Assembly (NCBI GenBank): GCA_963729365.1
Contig: CAVSNQ010000006.1
Coordinates: 186,001-250,000 of the forward strand
Direction of reading: 5' to 3'
Origin: JASHPR01 sp963729365
GTDB lineage: Bacteria; Actinomycetota; Actinomycetes; Streptosporangiales; Streptosporangiaceae
Length of the DNA stretch: 64,000 nucleotides
The notes under the pieces were generated by a model. The model saw nothing but the letters and a program-made list of their open reading frames with translations. It did no database searches and had not been told where the DNA came from. Positions 9,495-18,348 of this stretch are shown here, in pieces. A program made the position numbers and the translations under genes. The stretch's first letter is position 1, and each line of letters opens with the position of its first letter.

Positions 9495-10397
9495 TTGGCA
9501 GCGTCCCGAGCATTGGAGGTCAGGCGCGGCGTGCTTGGCCCGACCGGCCGGCCGGTACCGGTATTCCCCGACCCCGAGCCACTGCTGTCGCATGGCCCGG
9601 CCCGGGTTGTCGCGGTCTGCAACCAGAAGGGCGGGGTCGGCAAGACCACCACGACGATCAATCTCGGTGCGGCCCTGGCCGAGCAGGGCCGCCGGGTGCT
9701 GCTCGTCGATTTCGATCCGCAGGGCGCGCTGTCCGTGGGCCTCGGCATCCAGCCGCACGAGCTGGACGCGACGGTTTACAACCTGCTCATGGAGCGCGGG
9801 CTCACCGCCCGCGACGTGCTGTTCAAGACCAATGTCGACGGCATGGACCTGCTGCCGAGCAACATCGACCTGTCCGGCGCCGAGGTGCAGCTGGTGCACG
9901 AGGTGGGCCGGGAGTTCGTGCTCGGGCGGGTGCTGCAGCCGGTCATCCCCGACTACGACGTCATCCTGATCGACTGCCAGCCTTCGCTCGGCCTGCTCAC
10001 GGTCAACGCGCTGGCCTGCGCGGACGGGGTGATCGTGCCGCTGGAGTGCGAGTACTTCGCGCTGCGCGGCGTGGCCTTGCTGATGGAGACCATCGACAAG
10101 GTGTCCAGCCGGATCAGCCCGAAGCTCGTGCTCGACGGGCTGCTGGCCACGATGTACGACTCGCGCACCCTGCACACCAGGGAAGTCCTGGCCGGGGTCG
10201 TGAAAGGTTTCGGCGACAAGGTGTACCACACGGTGATCAGCCGGACCGTGCGGTTTCCCGACTCTTCCGTGGCGGGGGAGCCGATCACCCGCTTCGACCC
10301 GACATCCAACGGGGCAAATTCCTACCGGGAACTGGCGAGGGAGGTACTGGATCGGTGGCGCCAGGGCGACCTCGCGGTTCCCGCCCACGGCGGGTAA
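9495..10397 (+). CDS. ParA-family ATPase of the scp locus
   Basis: A 300-aa MinD/ParA-type ATPase with the deviant Walker A KGGVGKTTTTIN (about residues 44-55), switch I LVDFDPQGALS and the later DVILIDCQPSLG. It is not the oriC-linked ParA, because no parB follows. Its place directly before scpA and scpB is the conserved actinobacterial arrangement and suggests a role in chromosome organisation with SMC-ScpAB (inferred). A TTG start with GGGGAGG upstream fits. About 35 extra residues precede the ATPase fold. Confidence 0.9.
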   Translation: MAASRALEVRRGVLGPTGRPVPVFPDPEPLLSHGPARVVAVCNQKGGVGKTTTTINLGAALAEQGRRVLLVDFDPQGALSVGLGIQPHELDATVYNLLMERGLTARDVLFKTNVDGMDLLPSNIDLSGAEVQLVHEVGREFVLGRVLQPVIPDYDVILIDCQPSLGLLTVNALACADGVIVPLECEYFALRGVALLMETIDKVSSRISPKLVLDGLLATMYDSRTLHTREVLAGVVKGFGDKVYHTVISRTVRFPDSSVAGEPITRFDPTSNGANSYRELAREVLDRWRQGDLAVPAHGG

Positions 10398-10690
10398 GCC
10401 TGCCGGGAGTCGCCGAGCTGCTCCGCCCAGCCGGCCGGGGTCCGGCCGTCGAAGCCCAGCGTCAGGCCAGCGGCAGGGAGCGTCACCCCCAGAAGATCAC
10501 CGTCTACCTGTCCGGCGGCGAACTGCTCGAGCTGGAACGTGCCCGGCTTACGCTCCGCACCCTCGGCATCACGGTGGACCGCGGCCGGATCGTCCGCGAG
10601 GCGCTCGCCGTGCTGCTGGCCGACCTGGACGCCGAGGGCGACAAGAGCCTGGTCGCCCGGCGGCTCTGGGCAGGGACCCTGCCGGAGTGA
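10355..10690 (+). CDS. Small ribbon-helix-helix-like protein between parA-like gene and scpA
   Basis: A 111-aa protein overlapping the end of the ParA gene by 43 bases. The basic N-terminal 45 residues look disordered. The C-terminal part, KITVYLSGGELLELERARL followed by RGRIVREALAVLLADL, has the strand-helix-helix pattern of CopG/MetJ-like DNA-binding proteins. The GTG start has GAGGGAGG upstream. The position suggests a co-transcribed partner of the ParA ATPase, perhaps as its DNA-binding element in place of ParB; that role is inference only. Confidence 0.75.
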   Translation: MAPGRPRGSRPRRVSLPGVAELLRPAGRGPAVEAQRQASGRERHPQKITVYLSGGELLELERARLTLRTLGITVDRGRIVREALAVLLADLDAEGDKSLVARRLWAGTLPE

Positions 10691-10746
10691 CGGCAGACTG
10701 TTAAGGGCAAGTTAGCTATGACGGGGCGGGAGTTCTAGGTTCCTGA

Positions 10747-11565
10747 ATGACGACGATGACCAGTGAGCCGGGCGATACCCGGGCGGCGGGCGGCTTCGAG
10801 GTGCACCTCGACGTCTTCGAAGGCCCGTTTGACCTGCTGCTCGGCCTGATCTCGAAGCACAAGCTGGACATCACGGAGATAGCGCTGTCCAGCGTCACCG
10901 ACGAGTTCATCGCCTACATCAGAGCCCGGGCCGACGGATGGGACCTGGACCAGGTCAGTTACTTCCTCGTCGTCGCGGCCACGTTGCTCGATCTCAAGGC
11001 CGCGAGACTGCTGCCCGCCGGGGAGGTCGACGACGAGGAAGACCTCGCCCTGCTGGAGGCCAGGGACCTGCTTTTCGCCCGGCTGCTGCAGTACCGGGCC
11101 TACAAGGAGGTCGCGGCGGTGCTCGCGGGCAAGATGGCGGCCGCCGGGCGGAGGTTTCCGCGGCGGGTGCCGATGGAACCCCGCTTCGTCGAGTTGCTGC
11201 CCGAAGTGCTGCTCGGCCTCGGCCCGGCCGAGTTCGCCGCGATCGCGGCCCGCACCCTGGCGCCCAAGCAGCCGCCGGTGGTCTCCACCGCGCACCTGCA
11301 CATGCCGCTGACCAGCGTCCGCGAGCAGGTCGGCCTGCTGTCCGGGCGCCTGGTGCGCCTGCGCCGGGCCACGTTCCGCCAGCTCACCGGGGATTGCGCC
11401 GGCACCTACGAGATCATCGCGCGCTTCCTGGCGATACTCGAGCTGTACCGCAACGCCCAGGTCTCGCTCGACCAGCTGGCCCCGCTCGGGGACCTCTACG
11501 TGAGCTGGATGGCCGACGACCAACCCGGCGACGATTCGGCAATCACCCAGAAGGACGACGAATAA
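10747..11565 (+). CDS. scpA: Segregation and condensation protein A (kleisin)
   Basis: ScpA is the kleisin subunit that bridges the SMC heads in the bacterial condensin complex. The N-terminal hallmark FEVHLDVFEGPFDLLLGLI is at residues 18-36, followed by DITEIALSSVTDEFI. The helical middle and the C-terminal winged helix complete the usual length (272 aa). It is followed, three bases later, by scpB, its obligate partner. A strong call, from sequence and context alike. Confidence 0.95.
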   Translation: MTTMTSEPGDTRAAGGFEVHLDVFEGPFDLLLGLISKHKLDITEIALSSVTDEFIAYIRARADGWDLDQVSYFLVVAATLLDLKAARLLPAGEVDDEEDLALLEARDLLFARLLQYRAYKEVAAVLAGKMAAAGRRFPRRVPMEPRFVELLPEVLLGLGPAEFAAIAARTLAPKQPPVVSTAHLHMPLTSVREQVGLLSGRLVRLRRATFRQLTGDCAGTYEIIARFLAILELYRNAQVSLDQLAPLGDLYVSWMADDQPGDDSAITQKDDE

Positions 11566-11568
11566 CTC

Positions 11569-12288
11569 ATGCAGAACGGATCTGGGCCCGGCCCGGGCGA
11601 CGGTGAGGTTCCCGTGGGGGCCGACGGCGACGTTCCGGTGCGGGCCGACGGCGACGTTCCGGTGCGGGCCGACGGCGACGTTCCCGTGCGGGCCGACGGC
11701 GACGTTCCCGTGCGGGCCGACGGCGAGGGCGTCCCCGGGCTGCGGGCCAGCCTGGAGGCGATCATGCTAGTCGCGGACGAGCCGGTCTCGGAGGTCGTGA
11801 TCGCGCAGGTGCTCGAGCGGCCGCGGGCCGAGGTGGCCGGCACTCTTCACGAGCTGGCCGCGTCCTATGCCGCTGAACAGCGCGGTTTCGACCTGCGGGA
11901 GGTAGCTGGCGGCTGGCGCTTCTATACGCGCGAGGAGTGCGCCCCGGTCGTGGAGCGGTTCGTGAGCGATGGCCAGGAGGTCCGGCTGACCCAGGCCGCA
12001 CTGGAGACCCTCGCGGTCGTCGCCTACCGGCAGCCGGTGAGCCGCGCCCGCATATCCGCCGTGCGCGGCGTTAACTGCGACGGCGTGATCCGCACCCTGG
12101 TGCTTCGCGGCCTGGTGGAAGAGGCAGGCACCGATCCGGAGACGGGCGCGATCCTGTTCGCGACGACCGCGTACTTCCTGGAGCGGCTCGGGCTGCCGGG
12201 CCTCGACGCGCTGCCCGAGCTGGCCCCCTTCCTGCCCGATCACATTGACGATGAGCCTGATGTGGGTCATGAGCCAGCGGAGTCGTGA
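11569..12288 (+). CDS. scpB: Segregation and condensation protein B with N-terminal repeat
   Basis: ScpB is a winged-helix dimer that binds ScpA in the SMC complex. The conserved core starts at LRASLEAIMLVADEPVS (about residue 58) and includes TQAALETLAVVAYRQPVSR and the NCDGVIRTLVLRGLVEE segment. The first 56 residues are atypical: five exact or near-exact copies of an eight-residue acidic unit (GDVPVRAD) separate the start from the core. The repeat is in frame and probably gives a flexible acidic tail. The gene overlaps the pseudouridine synthase gene that follows. Confidence 0.94.
   Translation: MQNGSGPGPGDGEVPVGADGDVPVRADGDVPVRADGDVPVRADGDVPVRADGEGVPGLRASLEAIMLVADEPVSEVVIAQVLERPRAEVAGTLHELAASYAAEQRGFDLREVAGGWRFYTREECAPVVERFVSDGQEVRLTQAALETLAVVAYRQPVSRARISAVRGVNCDGVIRTLVLRGLVEEAGTDPETGAILFATTAYFLERLGLPGLDALPELAPFLPDHIDDEPDVGHEPAES
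11602..11721 (+). repeat. 24-bp tandem repeat, five units, inside scpB
   Basis: Five head-to-tail 24-bp units encode GEVPVGAD once and GDVPVRAD four times. Units differ only at single bases (for example ttccggtg against ttcccgtg). A unit length divisible by three keeps the reading frame, so copy number could vary by slippage without inactivating scpB. Confidence 0.95.
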
Positions 12289-13102
12289 CCATTCAGATCG
12301 CGGCCGGGCCGGTGCCAGCGGCCGGGCCGGTGCGGCCGACGCGGCCGACGAGGACCACGACACGCTGGTTGACGTGCCGGGCGGCGTCCGGCTGCAGAAG
12401 GTGCTCGCCGCGGCCGGCGTCGGCAGCCGCAGGCACTGCGAGGAGATGATCGGCGAGGGCCGGGTCGAGGTCGACGGCGAGGTCGTCCGCCGGTTCGGGG
12501 CGCGGGTCGATCCGCAGCGCCAGGTCATCCGCGTGGACGGACGGCGGATCCCGGCCCGGGAGGACCTCGTCTATGTCGCCCTGAACAAGCCCGCGGGGGT
12601 CCTGACCACGATGTCGGACGCCCGGGGCCGTCCCACGATCGCCGATTACCTGCCCGACCGCGCCGAGCGGCTGTTCCACGTCGGCAGGCTCGACTACGAC
12701 ACCGAGGGCCTCATGCTGCTGATGAACGACGGGGAACTCGCGCACCGGCTGGCCCATCCCCGTTACGGCGTGCTGAAGACCTACCTGGCCGACGTGGCCG
12801 GCCCCCTGCCCCGGGATCTGGGGCGCCAGCTGATCACCGGAGTCGAGCTGTCCGACGGGGTGGCGACGGCCGACCGGTTCCGGGTGGTCGAGCGGGCCGG
12901 AACCAGGGCCCTGGTCGAGATCACGCTGCACGAGGGCCGCAAGCACATCGTGCGGCGGATGCTCGCCGAGACCGGCCATCCGGTCAGCCGCCTGGTACGC
13001 ACGCACGTCGGGCCGGTCGCGCTCGGGTCGCTTCGCCCGGGCACTACGCGGCGGCTCACGGCCAGGGAGATAGGCGACCTATACGCGGCAGTTGGTCTAT
13101 AA
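12269..13102 (+). CDS. rluB: RNA pseudouridine synthase, RluB/RsuA family
   Basis: Isomerises a specific uridine in rRNA (23S by analogy with RluB) to pseudouridine. An S4 domain comes first (VRLQKVLAAAGVGSRRHCEE), then the catalytic domain with ALNKPAGVLTT, the active-site Asp in GRLDYDTEGLMLL, and the C-terminal GRKHIVRRM. Three in-frame ATG codons lie within 18 bases; the last is chosen, but the true start is uncertain. All overlap the end of scpB. The 30 residues before the S4 domain are Ala/Asp-rich and variable in the family. Confidence 0.93.
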   Translation: MSQRSRDHSDRGRAGASGRAGAADAADEDHDTLVDVPGGVRLQKVLAAAGVGSRRHCEEMIGEGRVEVDGEVVRRFGARVDPQRQVIRVDGRRIPAREDLVYVALNKPAGVLTTMSDARGRPTIADYLPDRAERLFHVGRLDYDTEGLMLLMNDGELAHRLAHPRYGVLKTYLADVAGPLPRDLGRQLITGVELSDGVATADRFRVVERAGTRALVEITLHEGRKHIVRRMLAETGHPVSRLVRTHVGPVALGSLRPGTTRRLTAREIGDLYAAVGL

Positions 13103-13151
13103 CCTGGTAGCTCACAGGGTGGCGAGGGCGGGGAAAGGGAGCGGCAGGCTG

Positions 13152-13514
13152 GTGGCGGTCAGGGCGATCCGCGGAGCGGTCCAAGTCGACGCGAACGAGC
13201 GCGCGGCCATCCTTGGGGGCACGTCTGAGCTGGTGACCGAGGTCATGACGCGCAACCAGCTCAGCCCGGCCGACGTGATCAGCGTCGTGTTCAGCGCTAC
13301 CACCGACCTGAACGCCGAGTTTCCGGCGCTCGCCGCGCGCAAACTGGGGTTCCAGGACGTCCCGCTGCTGTGCTGCGCCGAGATTGACGTGCCGGACGCG
13401 ATGCCGCGGGTCGTCCGGCTGATGATGCACGTGGAGACGGCCGCGCCGCGCTCCGCAGTACAGCATGTGTACCTGCGCGGCGCCGCCGCGCTCCGGCTGG
13501 ACATCGCGCAGTGA
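13152..13514 (+). CDS. aroH: Chorismate mutase, AroH type
   Basis: Monofunctional chorismate mutase of the trimeric Bacillus AroH fold, converting chorismate to prephenate for Phe and Tyr synthesis. Diagnostic parts are VRAIRGAVQVDANERAAI at the N-terminus (Arg active-site residue), VISVVFSATTDLNAEFPA, and the late Arg and Tyr in AVQHVYLRGA. The GTG start with GGGAG upstream gives exactly the family N-terminus and 120 aa. It overlaps the start of tyrA by four bases (GTGA), so the two consecutive steps of the pathway are translationally coupled. Confidence 0.93.
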   Translation: MAVRAIRGAVQVDANERAAILGGTSELVTEVMTRNQLSPADVISVVFSATTDLNAEFPALAARKLGFQDVPLLCCAEIDVPDAMPRVVRLMMHVETAAPRSAVQHVYLRGAAALRLDIAQ

Positions 13515-14632
13515 CCGGGCCTGCCGCCGGAGCCGCGGCCGCTGGGCCGCGGGACGTAGTGGTGATCGGCACCGGGATGATCGGCACCTCGGTGGCCCTG
13601 GCGCTCCGCGACCGGGGCACCACGGTCTGGCTGGCGGATGCCGACCCCGCGGCGGCCAGGTTCGCCGCGGACATCGGGGCAGGTACCGAGCTGCCTGGCG
13701 ACGGGCCGCCCGGAGGGCCGGCCGATCTCGTCGTGCTCGCCATGCCGCCCGAGGCCGTCGCGCCGGCCCTGGCCGCCGCCCAGGCGCGCCGGCTGGCCCG
13801 CTGGTACACCGACGTCGCGAGCGTCAAGGAGCTCCCGCTGGCCCGTGCCCGCCAGCTCGGCTGCGACCTGGTGCCGTTCGCCGGAGGGCACCCGCTGTCC
13901 GGGCGGGAGCTGTCGGGTCCGGCCGCGGCCCGGGCGGACCTGTTCCTCGGCCGCCCGTGGGCGGTCTGCCCGCTGCCGGAGACCGCGCCCGAGGCCGCTG
14001 ACGCGGTCGCCGGCCTGGCCACAGCCTGCGGCGCGCAGCCCGTTGTCATGTCGGCCGCCGATCACGACCGCTGGGCCGCGCTGGTCTCGCATGCACCGCA
14101 CGCGCTGGCGGCGGCCATGGCCGCCCAGCTGGAGAACGCGCCGCACGATGCACTCGGGCTGGCGGGCCAGGGACTCCGTGACGTCACCAGGATCGCGGCG
14201 GGGGATACCGGGCTATGGACCCAGATCCTGGCGGCCAACGCCGGGCATGCCGCCGAGGTGCTGGCGGCGCTCGCGGCTGATCTCGCTGCGGCATCCGGAG
14301 CGCTGGCCAGGATCGCCCAGGGCGATGAGGAGTCGGTTAAGCATGTGGCCGGGCTGCTGGAGCGCGGGGCGGCCGGGGTGGCCACGATCCCGGGGAAGCA
14401 AGGCGGCCCCGCGCCCGCCTACGCGATCGTCCAGGTGGTCATCGGCGATCGGCCCGGCGAGCTGGCCCGGCTGTTCCAGTCGGCGGGCGACGCCGGGATC
14501 AACATCGAGGACCTGGGCATCGAGCACTCGCCCGGCCTGCCCGCCGGGGTCGCCGAGATCGCGGTCCGGCCGGAGGCCGCAGCGCGGCTGCTCGAGGCGC
14601 TCGCGGCCGGCGGCTGGCCGGTTCGCCGGTAG
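13511..14632 (+). CDS. tyrA: Prephenate dehydrogenase
   Basis: NAD(P)-dependent prephenate dehydrogenase, the committed step to tyrosine. The Rossmann motif VVVIGTGMIGTSVALAL is at about residues 17-33, the catalytic His region is FAGGHPLSGRE (about 119), and the C-terminal ACT domain (AYAIVQVVIGDRPGELARLF to the end) suggests feedback control by an aromatic amino acid. At 373 aa it has the ACT-containing actinobacterial length. Its substrate is the product of the coupled aroH gene. Confidence 0.94.
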   Translation: MTGPAAGAAAAGPRDVVVIGTGMIGTSVALALRDRGTTVWLADADPAAARFAADIGAGTELPGDGPPGGPADLVVLAMPPEAVAPALAAAQARRLARWYTDVASVKELPLARARQLGCDLVPFAGGHPLSGRELSGPAAARADLFLGRPWAVCPLPETAPEAADAVAGLATACGAQPVVMSAADHDRWAALVSHAPHALAAAMAAQLENAPHDALGLAGQGLRDVTRIAAGDTGLWTQILAANAGHAAEVLAALAADLAAASGALARIAQGDEESVKHVAGLLERGAAGVATIPGKQGGPAPAYAIVQVVIGDRPGELARLFQSAGDAGINIEDLGIEHSPGLPAGVAEIAVRPEAAARLLEALAAGGWPVRR

Positions 14633-14642
14633 CATCGCCTTC

Positions 14643-15383
14643 GTGACCAAGCACCCCGCCGCGGACCACCCCGCCGCGCATCATGCCGCCGCGGAGCATG
14701 CAGGCCTGGTGATCGCGGTTGACGGCCCGGCAGGCTCCGGCAAGTCAACCGCGGCCCGGGGCGTTGCGCGCGCGCTGGACCTGCGCTACCTGGATACCGG
14801 CTCGACCTACCGGGCGCTCACCTGGTGGCTGCTGGCCCACGGCGCGGACATTTCCGATCCGGACGTAGTGGCCGGCTACCTCGGCCGCCCGGTGATCGAG
14901 GTCGGCACCGATCCGCAGGCCCCGGCGATCCGCGTCGATGGCCGCGACGTAGCCGGGCCCATCCGAACTCGCGAGGTATCCAACGCGGTCAGCGCGGTGG
15001 CCTCGATACCGGAGGTCCGCCGCCACCTCGTGGCGATGCAGCAGGGGATCATCGCGGACGCGCTGGCGGCCGGAGCGGGGATCGTCACCGAGGGCAGGGA
15101 CATCGGCACGGTTGTCGCGCCCGACGCGCCGGTGAAGGTGTTCCTGACCGCCAGCGAGACGGTCCGGGCCCGCAGGCGCACGGCCGATCTCGCCGCCGAC
15201 CCGGCCGTCACGGTCGCGGTGACCAGGGCCGAGCAGGCGCAGCGGGACCGGTCCGACGCCCCGCAGATGGCCAAGGCCGCCGACGCCGTGGAGATCGACA
15301 CGACCGCGCTGGGCCTGGACGAGGTCATCCGCGAGATCGTCGCGCTCGCAGACAGCCGGAGGGCGGGCGCGTGGAGCACGTGA
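14643..15383 (+). CDS. cmk: Cytidylate kinase
   Basis: Phosphorylates CMP and dCMP with ATP. The P-loop VDGPAGSGKSTAA is at about residues 25-37, then YLDTGSTYRALT, the CMP-binding segment TEGRDIGTVVAPDA, and the lid arginines in RARRRTADL. The GTG start gives a short His/Ala-rich leader (HPAADHPAAHHAAAEH) before the domain; a start nearer the P-loop is possible but has no better ribosome site. It is followed by der with an overlap, the usual neighbour. Confidence 0.95.
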   Translation: MTKHPAADHPAAHHAAAEHAGLVIAVDGPAGSGKSTAARGVARALDLRYLDTGSTYRALTWWLLAHGADISDPDVVAGYLGRPVIEVGTDPQAPAIRVDGRDVAGPIRTREVSNAVSAVASIPEVRRHLVAMQQGIIADALAAGAGIVTEGRDIGTVVAPDAPVKVFLTASETVRARRRTADLAADPAVTVAVTRAEQAQRDRSDAPQMAKAADAVEIDTTALGLDEVIREIVALADSRRAGAWST

Positions 15384-16774
15384 GCCCGGCCGCCGCGACC
15401 GAGGCGGCCCAGGAGCCTGCGCCGGTCGTGGCCGTGGTCGGCAGGCCTAACGTCGGCAAGTCGACGCTGGTCAACAGGATCCTCGGCAGCAGGCAGGCGG
15501 TGGTCGCGGACACCCCCGGCGTCACCAGGGACCGGGTCGCCTACGACGCCACCTGGAGCGGCCGCGCGTTCACCCTGGTGGACACCGGAGGGTGGGAGCC
15601 GTCCGTCGAGGGCTCGCCGGCCCTGGCCGCCCGGGTGGCCGCTCAGGCGCGGCTCGCGGTGGAAGCCGCCGACGCGGTGCTGTTCGTCGCGGATGCCATC
15701 GTGGGCGTGACCGACGCCGACGAGGCCGTCGCCGCGGTCCTGCGCCGGTCGCGCAAGCCGGTCGTGCTGGCCGCCAACAAGGTCGACGATGCCCCGGCCG
15801 AGCCGGCCGCGACCTCGCTGTGGTCGCTGGGGCTCGGCGAGCCGATACCGGTGAGCGCACTGCACGGCCGGGGCAGCGGTGACCTGCTCGATGCCGTCCT
15901 TGACGCGCTGCCTGCCGCGCCCCGTGAGTCGTTCGCCACGGAGGGCGGCCCGCGGCGCGTGGCTCTCCTCGGCCGCCCCAACGTCGGCAAGTCGAGCCTG
16001 CTGAACAAGCTCGCCGGACAGGAACGAGTGCTCGTCGACGCGGTGGCGGGCACCACGCGAGACCCGGTCGACGAGCTCATCGAACTCGGCGGCAGCACCT
16101 GGCGCTTCGTCGACACCGCCGGGATCCGGCGTCGGGTACGGGAAGCCCAGGGCGCCGACTACTTTGCCGCGATGCGGACCGAACGGGCGCTCGAGCGCGC
16201 GGAGGTCGCGGTCGTGCTGGTGGACGCCAGCGAGCCGCTCGCCGAGCAGGACCTGAGGATCGTGTCGAAGGTGATCAACGCCGGCCGGGCGCTGGTCATC
16301 GCCTACAACAAATGGGACCTGGTCGACGCCGATCGCAGGCACTTCCTGGACCGGGAGATCGACAGGCAGCTGCACACCGCCCGCTGGGCACCGCGGATCA
16401 ATATCTCGGCCGCGACCGGGTGGCACACCGACCGGCTGGTGCCTGCGCTCCAGCAGGCCCTGGCCGGCTGGGAGACGCGAGTGCCGACGGGACGGCTCAA
16501 CGGCTGGCTGTCCGCGCTGGTGGCGGCGACCCCGCCGCCGGTACGGGGGGGCAAGCAGCCGAAGATCCTCTTCGCGACGCAGGCCGGGATCCGGCCGCCG
16601 CATTTCGTCCTGTTCACCACGGGCTTCCTGCAGGCCGGCTACCGGAGGTTCATCGAGCGCAGGCTCCGGGAGGAGTTCGGCTTCGACGGCAGCCCGGTGC
16701 ATCTCTCGATGCGGCTCCGGGAGAAGCGCACGGGGTCGCCCGGCCGCCAGGGTCGCGGCGCCCGCCGGGCCTGA
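15371..16774 (+). CDS. der: Ribosome-associated GTPase Der (EngA)
   Basis: Double-GTPase needed for 50S subunit maturation. Two tandem G domains are visible: G1 GRPNVGKSTLVNRI (about residue 26) and GRPNVGKSSLLNKL (about 202), with DTGGWE/DTAGI as G3 and NKVD/NKWD as G4. A KH-like C-terminal domain ends in the basic tail. The upstream GTG is chosen over a second one nine bases later because GGAGGG lies seven bases before it. The start overlaps the cmk stop. Confidence 0.96.
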   Translation: MEHVSPAAATEAAQEPAPVVAVVGRPNVGKSTLVNRILGSRQAVVADTPGVTRDRVAYDATWSGRAFTLVDTGGWEPSVEGSPALAARVAAQARLAVEAADAVLFVADAIVGVTDADEAVAAVLRRSRKPVVLAANKVDDAPAEPAATSLWSLGLGEPIPVSALHGRGSGDLLDAVLDALPAAPRESFATEGGPRRVALLGRPNVGKSSLLNKLAGQERVLVDAVAGTTRDPVDELIELGGSTWRFVDTAGIRRRVREAQGADYFAAMRTERALERAEVAVVLVDASEPLAEQDLRIVSKVINAGRALVIAYNKWDLVDADRRHFLDREIDRQLHTARWAPRINISAATGWHTDRLVPALQQALAGWETRVPTGRLNGWLSALVAATPPPVRGGKQPKILFATQAGIRPPHFVLFTTGFLQAGYRRFIERRLREEFGFDGSPVHLSMRLREKRTGSPGRQGRGARRA

Positions 16775-16793
16775 CGGCCACGCCGGCCCTGAG

Positions 16794-17588
16794 TCACCGG
16801 CGCGGGCCGCCGCAGACAATCAGGCCGGACCGCGAGTCCACGGCAAATGTGCCCTGCAGTTCAATGATCTGGCTGGTCAGCGCCCGCGCGGCGTCGAGCA
16901 TCGCCGCCCAGGTCATTCCGGCCAGCAGCCGGCTGGCGCGGCTGGCCCGCGTGCTATCCAGGTAGGCGATGACCGGCCCGGCCCCCGGGATCCGGACCTC
17001 GGTCGCCCAGGGCACGGCCACTGCCGAGGCGAAGTGCCGCCGTAGCATGGCTGGCCCGTTCTCCAGAGAGAACCGGTAGCTGCCGGTCGACTCCGGGACG
17101 GTCGCGCCGGGCGCGACCGCGCGCACGGCGTCCGCGAACAGCTCGCCGAACTGGCGCATGTGCCCGTCGCCATTGGTGGCGGCGACCGCTATCCCGTCGC
17201 CGCGCAGCACCCGGGCCAGCTCGCCGATCGCCCGGTCAATGTCCGGCACGTGGTACAGCATGTGCATGACCAGCACCGCGCCGGCCGAGCCGTCCGGCAG
17301 CGGCAGTTGCTGCGCGTCGGCGACAGCGTGCGGGCGCATGCCCGGCGACAGGTCGAGGCCCAGCGCACGCAGGTCGGGGCGGTCGTCGGTGATCTGCCGT
17401 AGGTACTGGCCGGTGCCGCAGCCGACATCGACGACCAGCCCGGTGACGTCCCGGAGCCACGACACCGCAACGGCGGGCAGGTCCACGGCCGGCTCCTGCC
17501 AGCGGTAGATGGCCTTCCTGGCTTCCAGCAGGCGCGGGTTGGCGTACGCCTGGCCGACGAGTACCTCGCGGTCGGTCAGTGAGGTCAC
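16794..17588 (-). CDS. Class I SAM-dependent methyltransferase
   Basis: A 264-aa Rossmann-type methyltransferase. SAM motif I is VVDVGCGTGQYLRQI (about residues 52-66), the acidic motif II is ALGLDLSPGM, and MLYHVPDIDRAIGELARVL is the UbiE-like post-motif III region. The acceptor is unknown. It is transcribed toward der (convergent, 19 bp apart). The GTG start has no strong ribosome site. Confidence 0.85.
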   Translation of the reverse strand: MTSLTDREVLVGQAYANPRLLEARKAIYRWQEPAVDLPAVAVSWLRDVTGLVVDVGCGTGQYLRQITDDRPDLRALGLDLSPGMRPHAVADAQQLPLPDGSAGAVLVMHMLYHVPDIDRAIGELARVLRGDGIAVAATNGDGHMRQFGELFADAVRAVAPGATVPESTGSYRFSLENGPAMLRRHFASAVAVPWATEVRIPGAGPVIAYLDSTRASRASRLLAGMTWAAMLDAARALTSQIIELQGTFAVDSRSGLIVCGGPRR

Positions 17589-17721
17589 GCAGGACAGGGT
17601 ACGCCGGCGGCATGCGCAAGGATGAGACCCGTGACCGTCAAGGCTGCGCCGCGGCGCGCCGCGGCTGAGTACCTGTTCATCGGGCGGTAGGACTCAGCGC
17701 GAATGCGCGCGCCCATGCGGG

Positions 17722-18198
17722 TCAGCCGGGAAGGTCGCGCGAGTCGTGGCCGCGACCGCGGACCAGCCAGAACCATACGGTGGTCCCGGACTCGTCGCGG
17801 AGATAGCCCCACTGGTCGGCCAGGGTCTGCACCAGGAGCAGCCCGTGCCCCCCGGAAACGCAGCCGTGGCCCTTCACCTCCGGAGTGTTCTGGTCCGAGC
17901 CCTCGTCGGCCACCTCGATCCGCACTCCGCCGCCGATTTCGACGGCGGTGATGGTCACCGTTCCGCCCGTGCGCCGCGAGTTGGTGTGCAGCACCGCGTT
18001 GGTGACGGTCTCGGAGGCCAGTAAGACCGCGATGTCGGTAGCCGGATCGGCCTCGCCGAGGGCCTGGGCCACAAAGGACCGCGCCGCACGGACTAATTCG
18101 GGCCGGGCCTGGATGGTGAGGCTTCCGATGACTGCGGCACTCGCCATCATGGCCAGGTCCTCAGCGGACTGGCCGACGTGGGTGGCCACTGCTGTCAT
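17722..18198 (-). CDS. ATP-binding protein, HATPase_c anti-sigma type
   Basis: A 158-aa stand-alone GHKL ATPase like RsbW/SpoIIAB and AbaA-linked regulators. The N box is SETVTNAVLHTNS (about residue 64), G1 is VADEGSD (about 97) and G2 is GGHGLLLVQTLADQWGY (about 116). Such proteins act as anti-sigma serine kinases or switch partners in actinomycetes. It is divergent from an XRE/DUF5753 regulator, and the neighbourhood (kinase, XRE, DUF397) is the whiJ/abaA-type combination seen repeatedly in Streptomyces. Confidence 0.85.
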   Translation of the reverse strand: MTAVATHVGQSAEDLAMMASAAVIGSLTIQARPELVRAARSFVAQALGEADPATDIAVLLASETVTNAVLHTNSRRTGGTVTITAVEIGGGVRIEVADEGSDQNTPEVKGHGCVSGGHGLLLVQTLADQWGYLRDESGTTVWFWLVRGRGHDSRDLPG

Positions 18199-18320
18199 CT
18201 AAGGTTCATTCCCTCCCCGGCAGGAGCCGGTCACGGAGTGTCAACAGACTTGGGCCCGCGCCGTGGGCGGGACGGCACGGACTCGGAACGCTAACACTCA
18301 TGATGGTCTGGGAGTGCATG

Positions 18321-18348
18321 CCACGCAAGTGCGTGGTACAAATATGAT
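18321..18348 (+). promoter_or_regulatory. Palindrome plus -10 element upstream of first XRE gene
   Basis: CCACGCA-AG-TGCGTGG is a perfect inverted repeat (18321-18336). TATGAT, a good -10 hexamer, begins six bases later, so the -35 region would fall inside the palindrome. It lies in the 286-bp divergent gap between the ATPase and the XRE gene. The core CGCA-N2-TGCG is also found upstream of the second XRE gene. Confidence 0.45.

Noticed and set aside
14876..16819. A 647-codon frame antisense to cmk and der
   Set aside because: Same codon-bias artefact; both sense genes are unmistakable.
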